From Photobacterium frigidiphilum (lineage in GTDB: Bacteria > Pseudomonadota > Gammaproteobacteria > Enterobacterales > Vibrionaceae), in the NCBI RefSeq assembly GCF_003025615.1, contig NZ_PYMJ01000001.1, positions 372,001-436,000 on the forward strand: a DNA stretch of 64,000 nt, given 5' to 3'. The notes beneath the pieces were generated by a model. It did no database searches. It saw only the letters and a list, made by a program, of their open reading frames with translations, and had not been told where the DNA came from. Below, in pieces: positions 18,684 through 28,512 of this stretch; positions within the stretch are counted from its first letter, which is position 1; each line of letters starts with the position of its first letter. The position numbers were made by a program, and so were the translations under genes.

Positions 18684-19073
18684 TTAACGTAATTTCTTAA
18701 TGCGCTCTGTCTGGCTAATTACGTCGGTAAGACGAATACCGAACTTATCATTCACGACAACAACTTCACCATGCGCTATCAATGTGCCGTTCACCATAAC
18801 ATCCAATGGCTCACCAGCAATGCGGTCAAGTTCAACAACGGAACCTTGGTTCAATTGCAGCAGGTTACGAATACTAATTTGAGTTCGCCCTACTTCCATT
18901 GAAATAGTGACCGGAATATCCATGATCGTATCAAGTTTACGACGCTCATCATCCGAAATCGGCGTACTTTCATCAACAAGCTCTTCTAAAGGTGCGGGTT
19001 GTGCACCATCGACAGTTTGCTCAGCAAGTGCCGCAGCCCAATCGTCAGCCATTTGTTGATCATTCTGAGACAT
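18684..19073 (-). CDS. fliN: FliN, C-ring switch protein
   Basis: Part of the cytoplasmic C-ring, forming its base with FliM. It has 129 residues with a variable acidic N-terminus, then a SpoA-type domain (DIPVTISMEVGRTQISIRNLL, VVELDRIAGEPLDVMVNG, about 48-125). It lies 17 bp after fliM. Confidence 0.96.
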   Translation of the reverse strand: MSQNDQQMADDWAAALAEQTVDGAQPAPLEELVDESTPISDDERRKLDTIMDIPVTISMEVGRTQISIRNLLQLNQGSVVELDRIAGEPLDVMVNGTLIAHGEVVVVNDKFGIRLTDVISQTERIKKLR

Positions 19074-19090
19074 AATATTACCTATGATTG

Positions 19091-20137
19091 TTAATTGTCT
19101 GATTCATTAATATTGAGTAATGCAGCGCCGAGTTCATCACGGTCTAGAAACGCTAAATCCGTTTTTACCATATCTGGTCGCTTGAGTTTTTGCGTAATCT
19201 TTAAGGCGATGTTATCACCCGATTTACCCATTTTGGCGCGATAAGTCGGCAGATCTTCAACAAATACTGTTGCCGACTCTGGTACATCAATAGGGATAAT
19301 GTCGCCAGCTTGTAATTCCATTAAATCGCGTAACGATAAATCGACATCCAATAATTTAGCACGAAGATTCACAGGTACATCCATGATCTCCTCACGCAGC
19401 GCCATACTCCAACGGACATCTTTGTCCATTTTGTCACTTTGAACACCAGCATCTAGTAGCTCGCGGATCGGCTCTACCATTGAATACGGCATAACAACAT
19501 GGAAATCACCACCACCACCATCCACTTCAATATGGAAAGAACTCACAACAATGACTTCTGTTGGGCTAACGATGTTTGCCATGGTCGGGTTAACTTCTGA
19601 ATCTAGATATTCAAATTCAACGCCCATAACGGGAGACCACGCTTCACGGTAATCTTCAAACACTAATTTCAATAGCATTTGTACAATTCGACGTTCTGTT
19701 GGCGTAAATTCACGGCCTTCAATCTTGGCGTGAAAGCGACCGTCCCCGCCAAAAAAGTTTTCGACTAAAATAAAGACTAAACGTGCTTCCATGGTTATCA
19801 AAGCCGTGCCTTTTAAAGGGCGGAATCGCACCATGTTTAAACTGGTAGGTACATACAATGTATTTTGGTATTCACCAAACTTAATCATTTGCACGCCGTT
19901 AATCGACACCTCTGCGGTTTTACGCAGCATGTTAAACAAGCTGATCCGCATGTGGCGAGCAAAACGTTCATTGATCAATTCCAGCGTAGGCATTCGACCA
20001 CGGACAATACGGTCCTGTGATGAAAAGTCGAACGATGATATCCCCGTCTCACTTAAGGACTGTTCATCTTCATCTTCTACGTCGTCGACACCATGTAAAA
20101 GGGCGTCGATTTCATCTTGAGTTAATAAGTCACTCAC
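19091..20137 (-). CDS. fliM: FliM, C-ring switch protein and CheY-P receptor
   Basis: Binds CheY-P and reverses the motor. It has 348 residues. The N-terminal CheY-binding peptide is TQDEIDALLHG (6-16), followed by an acidic linker. The middle domain has the GGxG-type element NFFGGDGRF, and the C-terminal SpoA domain is near 255-335. It lies 7 bp after fliL. The N-terminal peptide is notable because CheA carries three similar motifs. Confidence 0.97.
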   Translation of the reverse strand: MSDLLTQDEIDALLHGVDDVEDEDEQSLSETGISSFDFSSQDRIVRGRMPTLELINERFARHMRISLFNMLRKTAEVSINGVQMIKFGEYQNTLYVPTSLNMVRFRPLKGTALITMEARLVFILVENFFGGDGRFHAKIEGREFTPTERRIVQMLLKLVFEDYREAWSPVMGVEFEYLDSEVNPTMANIVSPTEVIVVSSFHIEVDGGGGDFHVVMPYSMVEPIRELLDAGVQSDKMDKDVRWSMALREEIMDVPVNLRAKLLDVDLSLRDLMELQAGDIIPIDVPESATVFVEDLPTYRAKMGKSGDNIALKITQKLKRPDMVKTDLAFLDRDELGAALLNINESDN

Positions 20138-20144
20138 ATTTAAC

Positions 20145-20639
20145 CTACTGCATTACGAAGCCAGTAAATAGCACACGATCGACTACTTGCTGGCCAGAGA
20201 TTTTTTCCATCGAAGATTGAATAGCAAATAATGCCTGCTTACGTAAATCAACACGCCCACTTGGTGTGCGTAACTGTTCTACAGTTGCGGCACCAAATGA
20301 TTGCAATAATGTACTTTCAATCAACGGAATATGTTGCTGTGCGAGAGCTTCATTATTGTTACCACGCACCATTAGCTGAACTTTTACTTGCACGACACGA
20401 TCACGCTTATCACCCACGACATTAAAAATAAAGGGTTGCGGCATGATGACATAGTACGCAGGCTCTACGACTGTCGAAACTTGTTGATTTGCTGATGTTG
20501 TCGCCATCTCGGGTTCTGATGTTTCATCACCCATTAAAAGCCATGCAGCGACCCCTGCGCCAATCAAAAGCGTTACAGCCAATGCAATCAGAATAAAAAG
20601 CTTTTTTTTACTTCCCGTATTTTCAACACCATCAGCCAT
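20145..20639 (-). CDS. fliL: FliL, stator-associated membrane protein
   Basis: Single-span inner membrane protein that forms a ring around stator units and supports torque. It has 164 residues with a cytosolic N-terminus, a membrane segment (about 14-34) and a periplasmic stomatin-like domain containing YYVIMPQPFIFNV and the C-terminal VDRVLFTGFVMQ typical of the family. A 119-bp gap separates it from fliK; I see no clear promoter there. Confidence 0.95.
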   Translation of the reverse strand: MADGVENTGSKKKLFILIALAVTLLIGAGVAAWLLMGDETSEPEMATTSANQQVSTVVEPAYYVIMPQPFIFNVVGDKRDRVVQVKVQLMVRGNNNEALAQQHIPLIESTLLQSFGAATVEQLRTPSGRVDLRKQALFAIQSSMEKISGQQVVDRVLFTGFVMQ

Positions 20640-20758
20640 TCGTTTTACTATCCTTTCTTTGTAATCCGCTTTAATTCATTGTTTTATATCTAATACAAAA
20701 ATTCAGTTTTAACTGCACTCAATATCCAATTTATTATCTAGGCTGCGATTCTAACGCA

Positions 20759-22564
20759 TTAAGCATAATAGTCGACACGATCATCAGCAGGTTTCACATA
20801 CATATCGACAGTTTCGCCTCCCGACATAACGTTATCGTCGTGATTATTACCACCAGCATGAGAGCCATTACCTGAATGATTGCCAGATTGCTGTGCACCC
20901 GAATCATTCTGATTTTGTTGGCCAGACTGCCCTGAAAATGCCTGACGAGATGTATCCTGCTGCACAGAGCTTTGTGCTAGCTGCAAGCCTTGTTGATGCA
21001 GCATTTCTCGCAACCTTGGCATTGAATGCTCAACTAAATCGCGAGTTTGCTGGTTACCAACGGTAAACTGAACAGATGCCTGATCTTGGTTAAGTGACAA
21101 TCTAATTTGTAATTTTCCAAGTTCAGGTGGATCAAGCCGAATATCAACATGCTTTAAGTTTTTCGACATCATCATATTGATACGTTCAGAGACCTGATCA
21201 CCAGCTTGTTCTTTAGATAATTGTAGCGGTGATTGTGCTTGAGCTAATGCTTCACTTTTTGCCTGCATATTCAAACCACTTTGCTGCCCGCTCAGGCTAC
21301 TGAGTTGCTGAGAAAAATCACTCGCTTTATTATCTGTATTTGGCGTCGTATTATTTAACGCACTGTCCATACCTGTTGCTAACCCTGCATTGGCAACAGC
21401 ACTATTTATCTCTTTCGTTTGAGTGCCATCAGTATTGTCGCTATTCGTTATCAACGCTGCTGCACCTGCGATGCCAATACCAACGCCCATCATTGAATGA
21501 CTCGCTACAGCCTCTGTTGGACTAGCGACAAGCGGTGATGCTGCCGCCCCAGTTGACACTGTTGCTGCTGAGGATAGTATTGATGCAGATGTCGACCAAG
21601 GAATTGATGATGTTATATCTGCTTGTACAGATGGTGAAGCCTTTTTTACTGCCGATACTGCTTGCTCATTACTTGGCATCACCAATGCCCCTGCCATAAC
21701 AAGTTGACCACTATCTGGTGACGATACATCCACACCGATATTAGCATCATCCGCCACATCTGGTTTATCGAGCATATTTTGTGATGACAAAACAGGGCCG
21801 TCATTTTTTTGGCTGTCAATATTAACGCTGGATGATGCAAACACTTTTGCTAACTCACCCTCACTTAACCCGCCTGATTCCTGTGTTTCTGTTAGCTGTT
21901 CTTTGGTTGTACTAGGATTGTTTTTTTGCTGAAGTATCGTGTTTTGAGTTAGCAAACCCGAAGCAGGTAACTCCCCCTCAACATTACTGCCATTTTTTTG
22001 ACCGTCAAGATTAGAGGTTTTCGGTGGCAATAACTTGCCATCTTGCTCACTTGGCGTTGATAACTGCTTATTTGATACCGATAACTGGTTAAGGAACGCT
22101 TCCCCGTCAGCCATTACTTGCTGCTTTGACTCTGTATCAACGGCTACTTTTTGATCTGTTCCATTAATAACAGAAGCATCGGTAACTAAAACATCCGTAA
22201 CTGAAACAACATCGGAAGCGGCGGTATTCTCGCTATCAAGAGAAACGTCTTTGCTACCTTTAACCTCTAACGTATGTGTTTCGTCTGGTTGACTTTTAAG
22301 ATCAACCGTTTGATTTTTTTCAACTAAATCATCATTAGATGACTTTTTCATCATCTCTGCTGAAGGTTCTTTATCGCCCTTAACTGCTGCTTTATACTCA
22401 CTCGAAAAACGATCTGCCTGAGTGCTTTTATCAGTCGATTTATCTACTGATGACGATTCAGTAACAGTATTATTGGCTACAGAAGCACTTTTAGAAGAAC
22501 TCGCTGCGGTAACGACCTTCGAAGGTGATGCCAAATCTGCTGACAATAAGTTGGACGATTTCAT
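20759..22564 (-). CDS. fliK: FliK, hook-length control protein
   Basis: Secreted ruler that sets hook length and triggers the FlhB switch. The ATG at 22564 is favoured by an upstream GAG at good spacing; a GTG at 22570 is the alternative. It has 601 residues. A very long Ser/Thr/Asp/Lys-rich unstructured region (1 to about 440) is followed by the conserved switch domain near 450-535: LDPPELGKLQIRLSLNQDQASV and RDLVEHSMPRLREMLHQQGLQL (quoted in part). A Gln/Ser/Gly-rich tail follows. First gene of the run to flhB, with its own sigma-54 type promoter. Confidence 0.95.
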   Translation of the reverse strand: MKSSNLLSADLASPSKVVTAASSSKSASVANNTVTESSSVDKSTDKSTQADRFSSEYKAAVKGDKEPSAEMMKKSSNDDLVEKNQTVDLKSQPDETHTLEVKGSKDVSLDSENTAASDVVSVTDVLVTDASVINGTDQKVAVDTESKQQVMADGEAFLNQLSVSNKQLSTPSEQDGKLLPPKTSNLDGQKNGSNVEGELPASGLLTQNTILQQKNNPSTTKEQLTETQESGGLSEGELAKVFASSSVNIDSQKNDGPVLSSQNMLDKPDVADDANIGVDVSSPDSGQLVMAGALVMPSNEQAVSAVKKASPSVQADITSSIPWSTSASILSSAATVSTGAAASPLVASPTEAVASHSMMGVGIGIAGAAALITNSDNTDGTQTKEINSAVANAGLATGMDSALNNTTPNTDNKASDFSQQLSSLSGQQSGLNMQAKSEALAQAQSPLQLSKEQAGDQVSERINMMMSKNLKHVDIRLDPPELGKLQIRLSLNQDQASVQFTVGNQQTRDLVEHSMPRLREMLHQQGLQLAQSSVQQDTSRQAFSGQSGQQNQNDSGAQQSGNHSGNGSHAGGNNHDDNVMSGGETVDMYVKPADDRVDYYA

Positions 22565-22603
22565 GGCCACTCGAGATAATGAGAATAACAGTTAGCCATT
22601 AAA

Positions 22604-22619
22604 TGCAAAAATTGCGCCA
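22604..22619 (-). promoter_or_regulatory. Sigma-54 type promoter of fliK
   Basis: Leftward TGGCGCAATTTTTGCA matches the -24/-12 consensus almost fully with correct spacing. It lies about 40 bp before fliK and just after the fliJ stop (22642), so the fliK-flhB unit can start independently of fliE-fliJ. Confidence 0.85.
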
Positions 22620-22641
22620 AGTACCATATTTATTATGAAAC

Positions 22642-23082
22642 TTATAAGTTTCGTCGTGCAAATTGCAGGGTTGAAAACTCATCCATCATTTTCTGCTCTT
22701 GTCGGTCGAGCATTTTTTGTCGTTCTGTTTGCTTTTTCTCAAGCAGCCATTCGATTGAACGACGCTTTTTTCTTACTTCATTCCAGTGCTCGCTGCATTG
22801 TTCAATTTGAAATTCAAACTGATGCCCGGCTTCTTTTTGTTTCGCGAGCGTTTCATCTAACTGAGTAAGAAACTTTTGCAAATGCCCATACGAACTGGCC
22901 GTTAAACCTTCCTGACCACGGGTCGATAGTTGTTTACAATAATCTAATCGATACTGTTCAATTTGCTGTAGTTGTTGTAGGTAATTCTGACGTTCAATAC
23001 GTGCTTGATTTAAGGCAAGAGAAGCCTGATGTTCCTCTTCTTTAGCGTGCTCTAAAATCAAATTTAATGCGTTATTTGACAT
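22642..23082 (-). CDS. fliJ: FliJ, export ATPase stalk protein
   Basis: Coiled-coil protein that sits in the FliI ring and helps drive export. It has 146 residues, charged and Gln/Glu-rich, helical throughout (QNYLQQLQQIEQYRLDYCKQL, EWLLEKKQTERQKMLDRQEQ), with family-typical length. Lies between fliI and fliK. Confidence 0.94.
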   Translation of the reverse strand: MSNNALNLILEHAKEEEHQASLALNQARIERQNYLQQLQQIEQYRLDYCKQLSTRGQEGLTASSYGHLQKFLTQLDETLAKQKEAGHQFEFQIEQCSEHWNEVRKKRRSIEWLLEKKQTERQKMLDRQEQKMMDEFSTLQFARRNL

Positions 23083-23130
23083 AATAATCCCAACTCATTA
23101 TACCAATCCAACTAACCATACCAATAGAGC

Positions 23131-24453
23131 TTACCCACCAAGGGTCGAACGCAGCATATTCACACACATTGCATACGGGACAGCTTCTTTCATTTCTTGC
23201 TGTAAGTACGCATCTAATTTCGGCTTAAAGCTAAATGCCTGATCGATAGTAGGATCGGTACCCGGCTTGTAAGCGCCAATTGATACCAAGTCTTGGTTCT
23301 TACGGCAAATAGACAATATTTGCCTTACTGCTTTCGACATCAGCATATGTTCATCGTCAACAATTGCAGGCATAACACGGCTGACTGAACGCTCAACATC
23401 AATCGCAGGATAATGCCCCGCATCTGCCATTTCACGAGACAACACAATATGACCATCAAGGATGGCGCGAGATGCATCAGCAATAGGATCTTGCAAATCA
23501 TCCCCTTCGGTTAATACGGTAAAAAAGGCGGTAATAGAGCCTTGATCACCAGAACCGTTACCAGCACGCTCAACTAAAGCGGGAAGCTTTGCAAATACAG
23601 ATGGTGGGTAACCCTTGGTTGCAGGTGGTTCACCAACAGATAATGCGATCTCTCGCTGTGCTTGGGCAAAACGGGTCAGTGAATCCATGAGTAACAACAC
23701 ATCTAAGCCTTGATCACGGAAATACTCCGCTATAGTCAATGCTGTTTGACAGCCTTTTAAACGCATTAACGGTGATGTATCCGCAGGTGCTGCAATCACC
23801 ACCGCACGCTTACGCCCTTCTTCCCCTAGAATTTCATCAATAAATTCTTTTACTTCTCGACCACGCTCGCCGATCAGCCCAACAACGACAACCTGAGCTG
23901 TTGTTCCTCGGGTCATCATGCCAAGCGTGACAGATTTACCCACACCAGAACCTGCAAATAAACCAATTCGCTGCCCTTTACCCACAGAAAGTAAACCATT
24001 AATGGCTTTAATGCCGACATCTAACGGCTCTTTAATCGGTTTACGTGAGAGAGGGTTGATAGCGGGTGATGTAAATGAGGCACGCTTTTCAGTAAATATT
24101 TCACCCAGCCCATCGAGTGGATTGCCCACACCATCAATGACACGCCCGAGTAATTCAGGGCCAACAGGTAAACCATTATCATGCAATACAGGGGTCACTT
24201 TAGCCCCAGGCATTACACCTAACAATTGTTCGCTGGGCATTAAGTATAGTATTTCACCGGAAAAACCAACGACTTCCGCTTCTAAATCACCATTCAGGGT
24301 TTCAACGATGCATAGGCTACCGACAGGCGCACGACAGCCAATCGCTTCTAGCGTAAGGCCAACAACACGCACAAGTCGCCCAGAAGCAATAGGACGGCAC
24401 GCAATGCCTTTAGTTTGATATTGAGAAAGACGGTTAGCCAGTGGGGAAGACAT
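23131..24453 (-). CDS. fliI: FliI, flagellar export ATPase
   Basis: F1-like ATPase of the export apparatus. It has 440 residues with Walker A GSGVGKS (168-174), catalytic [10 protein letters not shown], Walker [22 protein letters not shown] (quoted in part) and the C-terminal domain. The start overlaps the fliH stop by one base (TAATG). Confidence 0.98.
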   Translation of the reverse strand: MSSPLANRLSQYQTKGIACRPIASGRLVRVVGLTLEAIGCRAPVGSLCIVETLNGDLEAEVVGFSGEILYLMPSEQLLGVMPGAKVTPVLHDNGLPVGPELLGRVIDGVGNPLDGLGEIFTEKRASFTSPAINPLSRKPIKEPLDVGIKAINGLLSVGKGQRIGLFAGSGVGKSVTLGMMTRGTTAQVVVVGLIGERGREVKEFIDEILGEEGRKRAVVIAAPADTSPLMRLKGCQTALTIAEYFRDQGLDVLLLMDSLTRFAQAQREIALSVGEPPATKGYPPSVFAKLPALVERAGNGSGDQGSITAFFTVLTEGDDLQDPIADASRAILDGHIVLSREMADAGHYPAIDVERSVSRVMPAIVDDEHMLMSKAVRQILSICRKNQDLVSIGAYKPGTDPTIDQAFSFKPKLDAYLQQEMKEAVPYAMCVNMLRSTLGG

Positions 24454-25253
24454 TATAGCGCTTCGCCTCGTTGACTGTTTACACCGCTAAATTGTTCTAA
24501 CAAATGGCGAATACGATCGTCGATATAATAATCGACAGTTGAGTCTCCTGATTGAACTTGTAGATCACCGCGATTAAGCGATGGCTCGCCAATCAATGTC
24601 CATTTACGTTCAACAAGGTTTTCATCACCGTAGGCTTGACGAACATTTTCAAGATCATCAGGATGAATACTTAATCGTGTTTGGCGTTCAGCAATAGGCA
24701 ATGTCGCAATCACTTCACGTATGGTGTTCAACATCACTTGCGGGTTGGTTTGGACTTCAACTCGAATCAGTTCACGCGTTAAGCTCGTCACTAAATGTAG
24801 CACTTGGCTTTCCACTTCTGCATCAAGCTGTTTCAGTGGATTTGCTAACTTCTCGACTAATTGAGTAAGGTGCGACACATGCTCTGTTATTTGTGCCTGC
24901 CCCTGCTCTAACCCTTGAGCTAAACCCTGTTCAATACCTTCAGCATGTCCTGCTTCAAGGCCTTCAATTTTACCGACATCGAAGCCTTCAGTGTGACCTG
25001 TGGCTTTGCCTTCATTAAAACCTTCATCACTCGCAGACTGGCGAATATCTTCCAGATCGGCCGCCGTAAGGGGCGGTGGCCCCTGTTCTTCTTCCTCTTC
25101 CAACTCTTGTGGTTGCCAAAGAGGATCATAGTTTAAGGCATTATCACGTGGTGCTTCTTGTGTCTTGCTGTAATCTGGGTATGCCCAGCGCTCAAGCTCT
25201 TCTGCTTGATGCTCAGATACACGCAAGAAACCACGACGACGATCATCGTTCAT
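24453..25253 (-). CDS. fliH: FliH, regulator/stator of the export ATPase
   Basis: Binds FliI and links it to the C-ring. It has 266 residues with an acidic N-terminus (ELEEEEEQG near 52), then a run of Gly-x-x-x-Gly steps (about 77-120: GFNEG, GHTEG, GKIEG, GHAEG, GLAQG) characteristic of FliH, and a C-terminal V-ATPase E-subunit-like domain. It lies 34 bp after fliG. Confidence 0.95.
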   Translation of the reverse strand: MNDDRRRGFLRVSEHQAEELERWAYPDYSKTQEAPRDNALNYDPLWQPQELEEEEEQGPPPLTAADLEDIRQSASDEGFNEGKATGHTEGFDVGKIEGLEAGHAEGIEQGLAQGLEQGQAQITEHVSHLTQLVEKLANPLKQLDAEVESQVLHLVTSLTRELIRVEVQTNPQVMLNTIREVIATLPIAERQTRLSIHPDDLENVRQAYGDENLVERKWTLIGEPSLNRGDLQVQSGDSTVDYYIDDRIRHLLEQFSGVNSQRGEAL

Positions 25254-25287
25254 AACAACACCCTGCTATAAATTTGCGAAAAACGGA

Positions 25288-26331
25288 TTATAAGAACTCA
25301 TCAGCACCGCCGTTACCTGTCAGCATAATTTCACCAGCATCAGCTAAACGACGAGCTACCGATAGAATTTCTTTTTGTGCCATTTCGACATCAGCAACAC
25401 GGATTGGTCCCATGGCTTCTAGATCATCTTGTAGCATTTCAGCCGCACGTTTAGACATATTACGTAAGATTTTCTCACGCAGCATATCATCTGCACCTTT
25501 AAGGGCTTTTTGTAATAGCTCTTGTGGTACATCACGTAAGATAACCTGAATACCACGATCATCCACTTCTGCAAGGTTTTCGAACACGAACATCAGATCT
25601 TGAATTTGTGTAGCGGTATCTTCATCGTTCTCACGAATTTGATCCATCAGCATACCTTCAACACTGTTATCGAGGTAGTTCATGATTTCTGCCGCCGCCT
25701 TCATGCCGCCAATTTTCGCCGCTTGAGCACCCGCTTGACCAGCAAACTGTTTCTCCATGATGTCATTCAATTCATGTAGAGCGGCTGGTTGTACTTCTTC
25801 TAAATTAGCAATACGCATCATTAGGTCGAGTCGTACACGCTCAGGAAACTGTGCCAAAATTTCAGCAGATTGCTCAGGTTCTAAATACGATAATACAATG
25901 GTTTGGATCTGCGGGTGTTCATTCAAAATGATGCTCGCAACCTGACGAGGATCCATCCATTTCAATGAATCTAGACCACGAGAGCCACTGCCCATCAAGA
26001 TTTGATCAACCAAGTTGTTGGCTTTATCTTCACCTAACGCTGCAATTAATGTATTACGAACAAAGTCTTCGCTGCCCATACCAATGCTGGTGTACTTCTG
26101 AATATCTTCTAGAAAGTGTCGATGAACTGCTGACACTTTATCTTGGCTTAAATCTGACATGCTTGCCATCGAACCACCCACCCGCTGCACTTGCTTGGGT
26201 TCTAGGTGGCGAATTATAGTCGCGGCATCTTGTTCACTTAGGCTTAATAACAGAATGGCTGCTTTTTCAATACCTGATAGCGAGTTGGCATCAAACTTTT
26301 TTTCTTCTGCTGTAGCAACTTCATTAGCCAT
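25288..26331 (-). CDS. fliG: FliG, rotor switch protein
   Basis: C-ring protein that contacts the stator and generates torque. The start at 26331 (MANEVATAEEKK) lies 7 nt after GGGTG; an ATG at 26337 is possible. It has 347 residues with an N-terminal MS-ring-binding domain, the middle-domain EHPQ motif (NEHPQIQTIVLSYL) and the C-terminal torque helix with charged residues (LRDVPQELLQKALKGADDMLREKILRNMSKR, quoted in part). It overlaps the end of fliF by 8 nt. Confidence 0.97.
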   Translation of the reverse strand: MANEVATAEEKKFDANSLSGIEKAAILLLSLSEQDAATIIRHLEPKQVQRVGGSMASMSDLSQDKVSAVHRHFLEDIQKYTSIGMGSEDFVRNTLIAALGEDKANNLVDQILMGSGSRGLDSLKWMDPRQVASIILNEHPQIQTIVLSYLEPEQSAEILAQFPERVRLDLMMRIANLEEVQPAALHELNDIMEKQFAGQAGAQAAKIGGMKAAAEIMNYLDNSVEGMLMDQIRENDEDTATQIQDLMFVFENLAEVDDRGIQVILRDVPQELLQKALKGADDMLREKILRNMSKRAAEMLQDDLEAMGPIRVADVEMAQKEILSVARRLADAGEIMLTGNGGADEFL

Positions 26332-28063
26332 CTTCATTCACCCAATTTTTCACAACTTGAGCCGCTAAATCAGGCTCGTTGGCAACCAGAGCTCTGACTG
26401 CTTTTAATAAATCTTCATCTTTATGCAAATTCGGTAAATCTAAATTACTGCTGCTTAATTCAAAGCCATCAACACTGTCTAATTCAGAGCCAATAAGATC
26501 AATCTCATCACCAGATAATATTGGTAAACCGTTTTGATCTAATGGTGTACCATCTGCGGCTTGATTCGGATATAACAGTTTTTTCATTGCAGGGCGAATC
26601 AACACAATCACGATAACGATAATAACCAGTGCCGCGGCTAACCAACGCACCCATGTATTGAAATTTGGGTTTTCCCAAATAGGTAACTCAGCAATCAGTT
26701 CTTGTGCCGGTAAAGCAAATGGCATTGCGATAACTTCTAACATATCGCCACGTGCTTCAGAAAAACCGACACCACCCATCAATAAACGGCGAATTTTAAG
26801 CAACTCAGCTTCGCTTACTGGCACTCGTGTTACTTCACCCGTTTCAGGGTTCGTTAGTGCTTTATAATCAACCGCGACTGAAACCGTTTGACGGCTTACC
26901 GTACCTGTTTGAGCTCGTCGATGACTGATTACAGTATCAAGCTCAAAATTACGGGTTGCTTCACGGTGAGATGCACCGTCGCTAGAACCTCGACCCGATT
27001 GCATGTCAGCAATGTCTTGAGGGATAGATGCATCTGCAGGAGGTTGATTGCTCAAAGCCCCCGGAATACCGGCAACAATATTACCGTTATTGTAATTCTC
27101 AACCGTGTACTCACTTCGGGTTGACGGTGTCGATGGGTCAAAGCGTTTGCGGGTTTCTTCTTGGGCGCTGAAATCCATCGTGACATCAACTTGCGAGGTA
27201 TAATTACCAAAGCCAAGGATCGGGATTAAAATCATATCAATTTTTTCGCGCATCGCTTGTTCTTGCTTACGCTCTAATTCGTATTCTTTTCGCTGTGCAG
27301 TCGCTGATGGGTCTTCTGTGCCAGAGCTAAGTAAGCGACCATGTTGATCCGTCACTGTTACCCTGTTGGGTTTCAAACTGGGTACTGCGCTGGCCACCAT
27401 ATCAACAATTGAATCAACTTCTTGCTGCTTCAAAGAGCCATTGGTACCTAACGTTAAAAATACCGTGGCTGACGCTTCTTGGTTATGACGTACAAAAACA
27501 CTTTGCTTCGGCAGCGCCAATAGCACCTGCGCTTTACGTACTTGACGAATTTGCTCAATTGCACGCGCAAGTTGTCGCTCTCGACTTAATTTTAGGCGTT
27601 CGCCTTCTAGGCGTTGAGAAACACCAAAACCCATGTCTTGCAATAAGATGTCATCGCCTTCGGCAACGGAGTTGTTCAAACCTGCGCGGGTGAGCCCTAA
27701 TTGAATTGAAGAAAAATTATCTGCAGGTACGCGAATAGTATTACCATCTAATTCATACTGAACTTTTGTTTGGTCAAAATGGTCAAGAATCGGAATAAGT
27801 TCAGCCGTATCATAAGTACCCAAAGGACGCATCTCAGGTTCTTTAATCCACATCACCATCATCACGATTAACGCTACGCAAATAGAGACAGACAGCACTA
27901 GAATAACCTGACGTAATAAGTCTAGGTTTCCGAGTACACTATCGACGCGTGTGGCACTTTTTTCTTCTGCATCAGGATTCTGCAATTCAAGATCATTGTC
28001 TGTGACCATTTGAGTTGATGCATCATTGCCTGCAACAGCTAATTCGCGGTTTTGTTCCGACAC
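26324..28063 (-). CDS. fliF: FliF, MS-ring protein
   Basis: Inner-membrane ring on which the flagellum is built. It has 579 residues with two membrane segments (about 53-73 and 455-475), RBM domains between them (the VQYELDGNTIRVPADN and ARAIEQIRQVRKAQVLLALPK stretches), and a cytosolic C-terminal FliG-binding tail (LLKAVRALVANEPDLAAQVVKNWVN). It lies 16 bp after fliE. Confidence 0.97.
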   Translation of the reverse strand: MSEQNRELAVAGNDASTQMVTDNDLELQNPDAEEKSATRVDSVLGNLDLLRQVILVLSVSICVALIVMMVMWIKEPEMRPLGTYDTAELIPILDHFDQTKVQYELDGNTIRVPADNFSSIQLGLTRAGLNNSVAEGDDILLQDMGFGVSQRLEGERLKLSRERQLARAIEQIRQVRKAQVLLALPKQSVFVRHNQEASATVFLTLGTNGSLKQQEVDSIVDMVASAVPSLKPNRVTVTDQHGRLLSSGTEDPSATAQRKEYELERKQEQAMREKIDMILIPILGFGNYTSQVDVTMDFSAQEETRKRFDPSTPSTRSEYTVENYNNGNIVAGIPGALSNQPPADASIPQDIADMQSGRGSSDGASHREATRNFELDTVISHRRAQTGTVSRQTVSVAVDYKALTNPETGEVTRVPVSEAELLKIRRLLMGGVGFSEARGDMLEVIAMPFALPAQELIAELPIWENPNFNTWVRWLAAALVIIVIVIVLIRPAMKKLLYPNQAADGTPLDQNGLPILSGDEIDLIGSELDSVDGFELSSSNLDLPNLHKDEDLLKAVRALVANEPDLAAQVVKNWVNEDG

Positions 28064-28079
28064 TAACTAACTTCCTGCA

Positions 28080-28391
28080 TTATACGGGCATATTCATTAA
28101 TTGTTTGTACGCTTCAACCATCTTGTTGCGTACCTGTACCGTCGCTTCAAAAGCCACGCTCGACTTATTACGGGCAATCATGACATCAGATAACGACACA
28201 CTGTGATCGCCTTGATCAAAACGGGTACTTAAATCGCTCGATTGACTTTGTAACTGATTCACAGATTTAACCGCATCGTTAAACAAAGCACCAAAATCGG
28301 CACTGACTTGCTGCCCAGTTGCTGGACGAGAAGTGTTTTGAGCCTCCAAGCCCATCGCTTGCATCTCTGCTTGTAGTCCATTGACGTTCAT
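28080..28391 (-). CDS. fliE: FliE, MS-ring/rod junction protein
   Basis: Adaptor between the MS-ring and the rod. It has 103 residues with the conserved end SDVMIARNKSSVAFEATVQVRNKMVEAYKQLMNMPV (quoted in part). First gene of the fliE-to-fliJ run, with a sigma-54 type promoter upstream. Confidence 0.96.
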   Translation of the reverse strand: MNVNGLQAEMQAMGLEAQNTSRPATGQQVSADFGALFNDAVKSVNQLQSQSSDLSTRFDQGDHSVSLSDVMIARNKSSVAFEATVQVRNKMVEAYKQLMNMPV

Positions 28392-28455
28392 TCTATTCCT
28401 CGCAAAGTCAGCATATTGACGTTTGTATCGATTATCACCGCTTAAGCCCTAAAAC

Positions 28456-28471
28456 TGCAAGCTTAACGCCT
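28456..28471 (-). promoter_or_regulatory. Probable sigma-54 type promoter of fliE
   Basis: Leftward AGGCGTTAAGCTTGCA has the essential GG-N10-GC and a full TTGCA, but the first base and the -24 tail differ from TGGCAC. It lies about 65 bp before fliE. Less certain than the other sigma-54 sites. Confidence 0.6.
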
Positions 28472-28512
28472 GTTTTAAGCAATAATCGTATTAAGAGCTA
28501 ATTATTTATTAA

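Noticed and set aside
20640..20758. Possible sigma-54 promoter before fliL
   Set aside because: GG and GC are 9 nt apart rather than 10, and the half-sites are poor.
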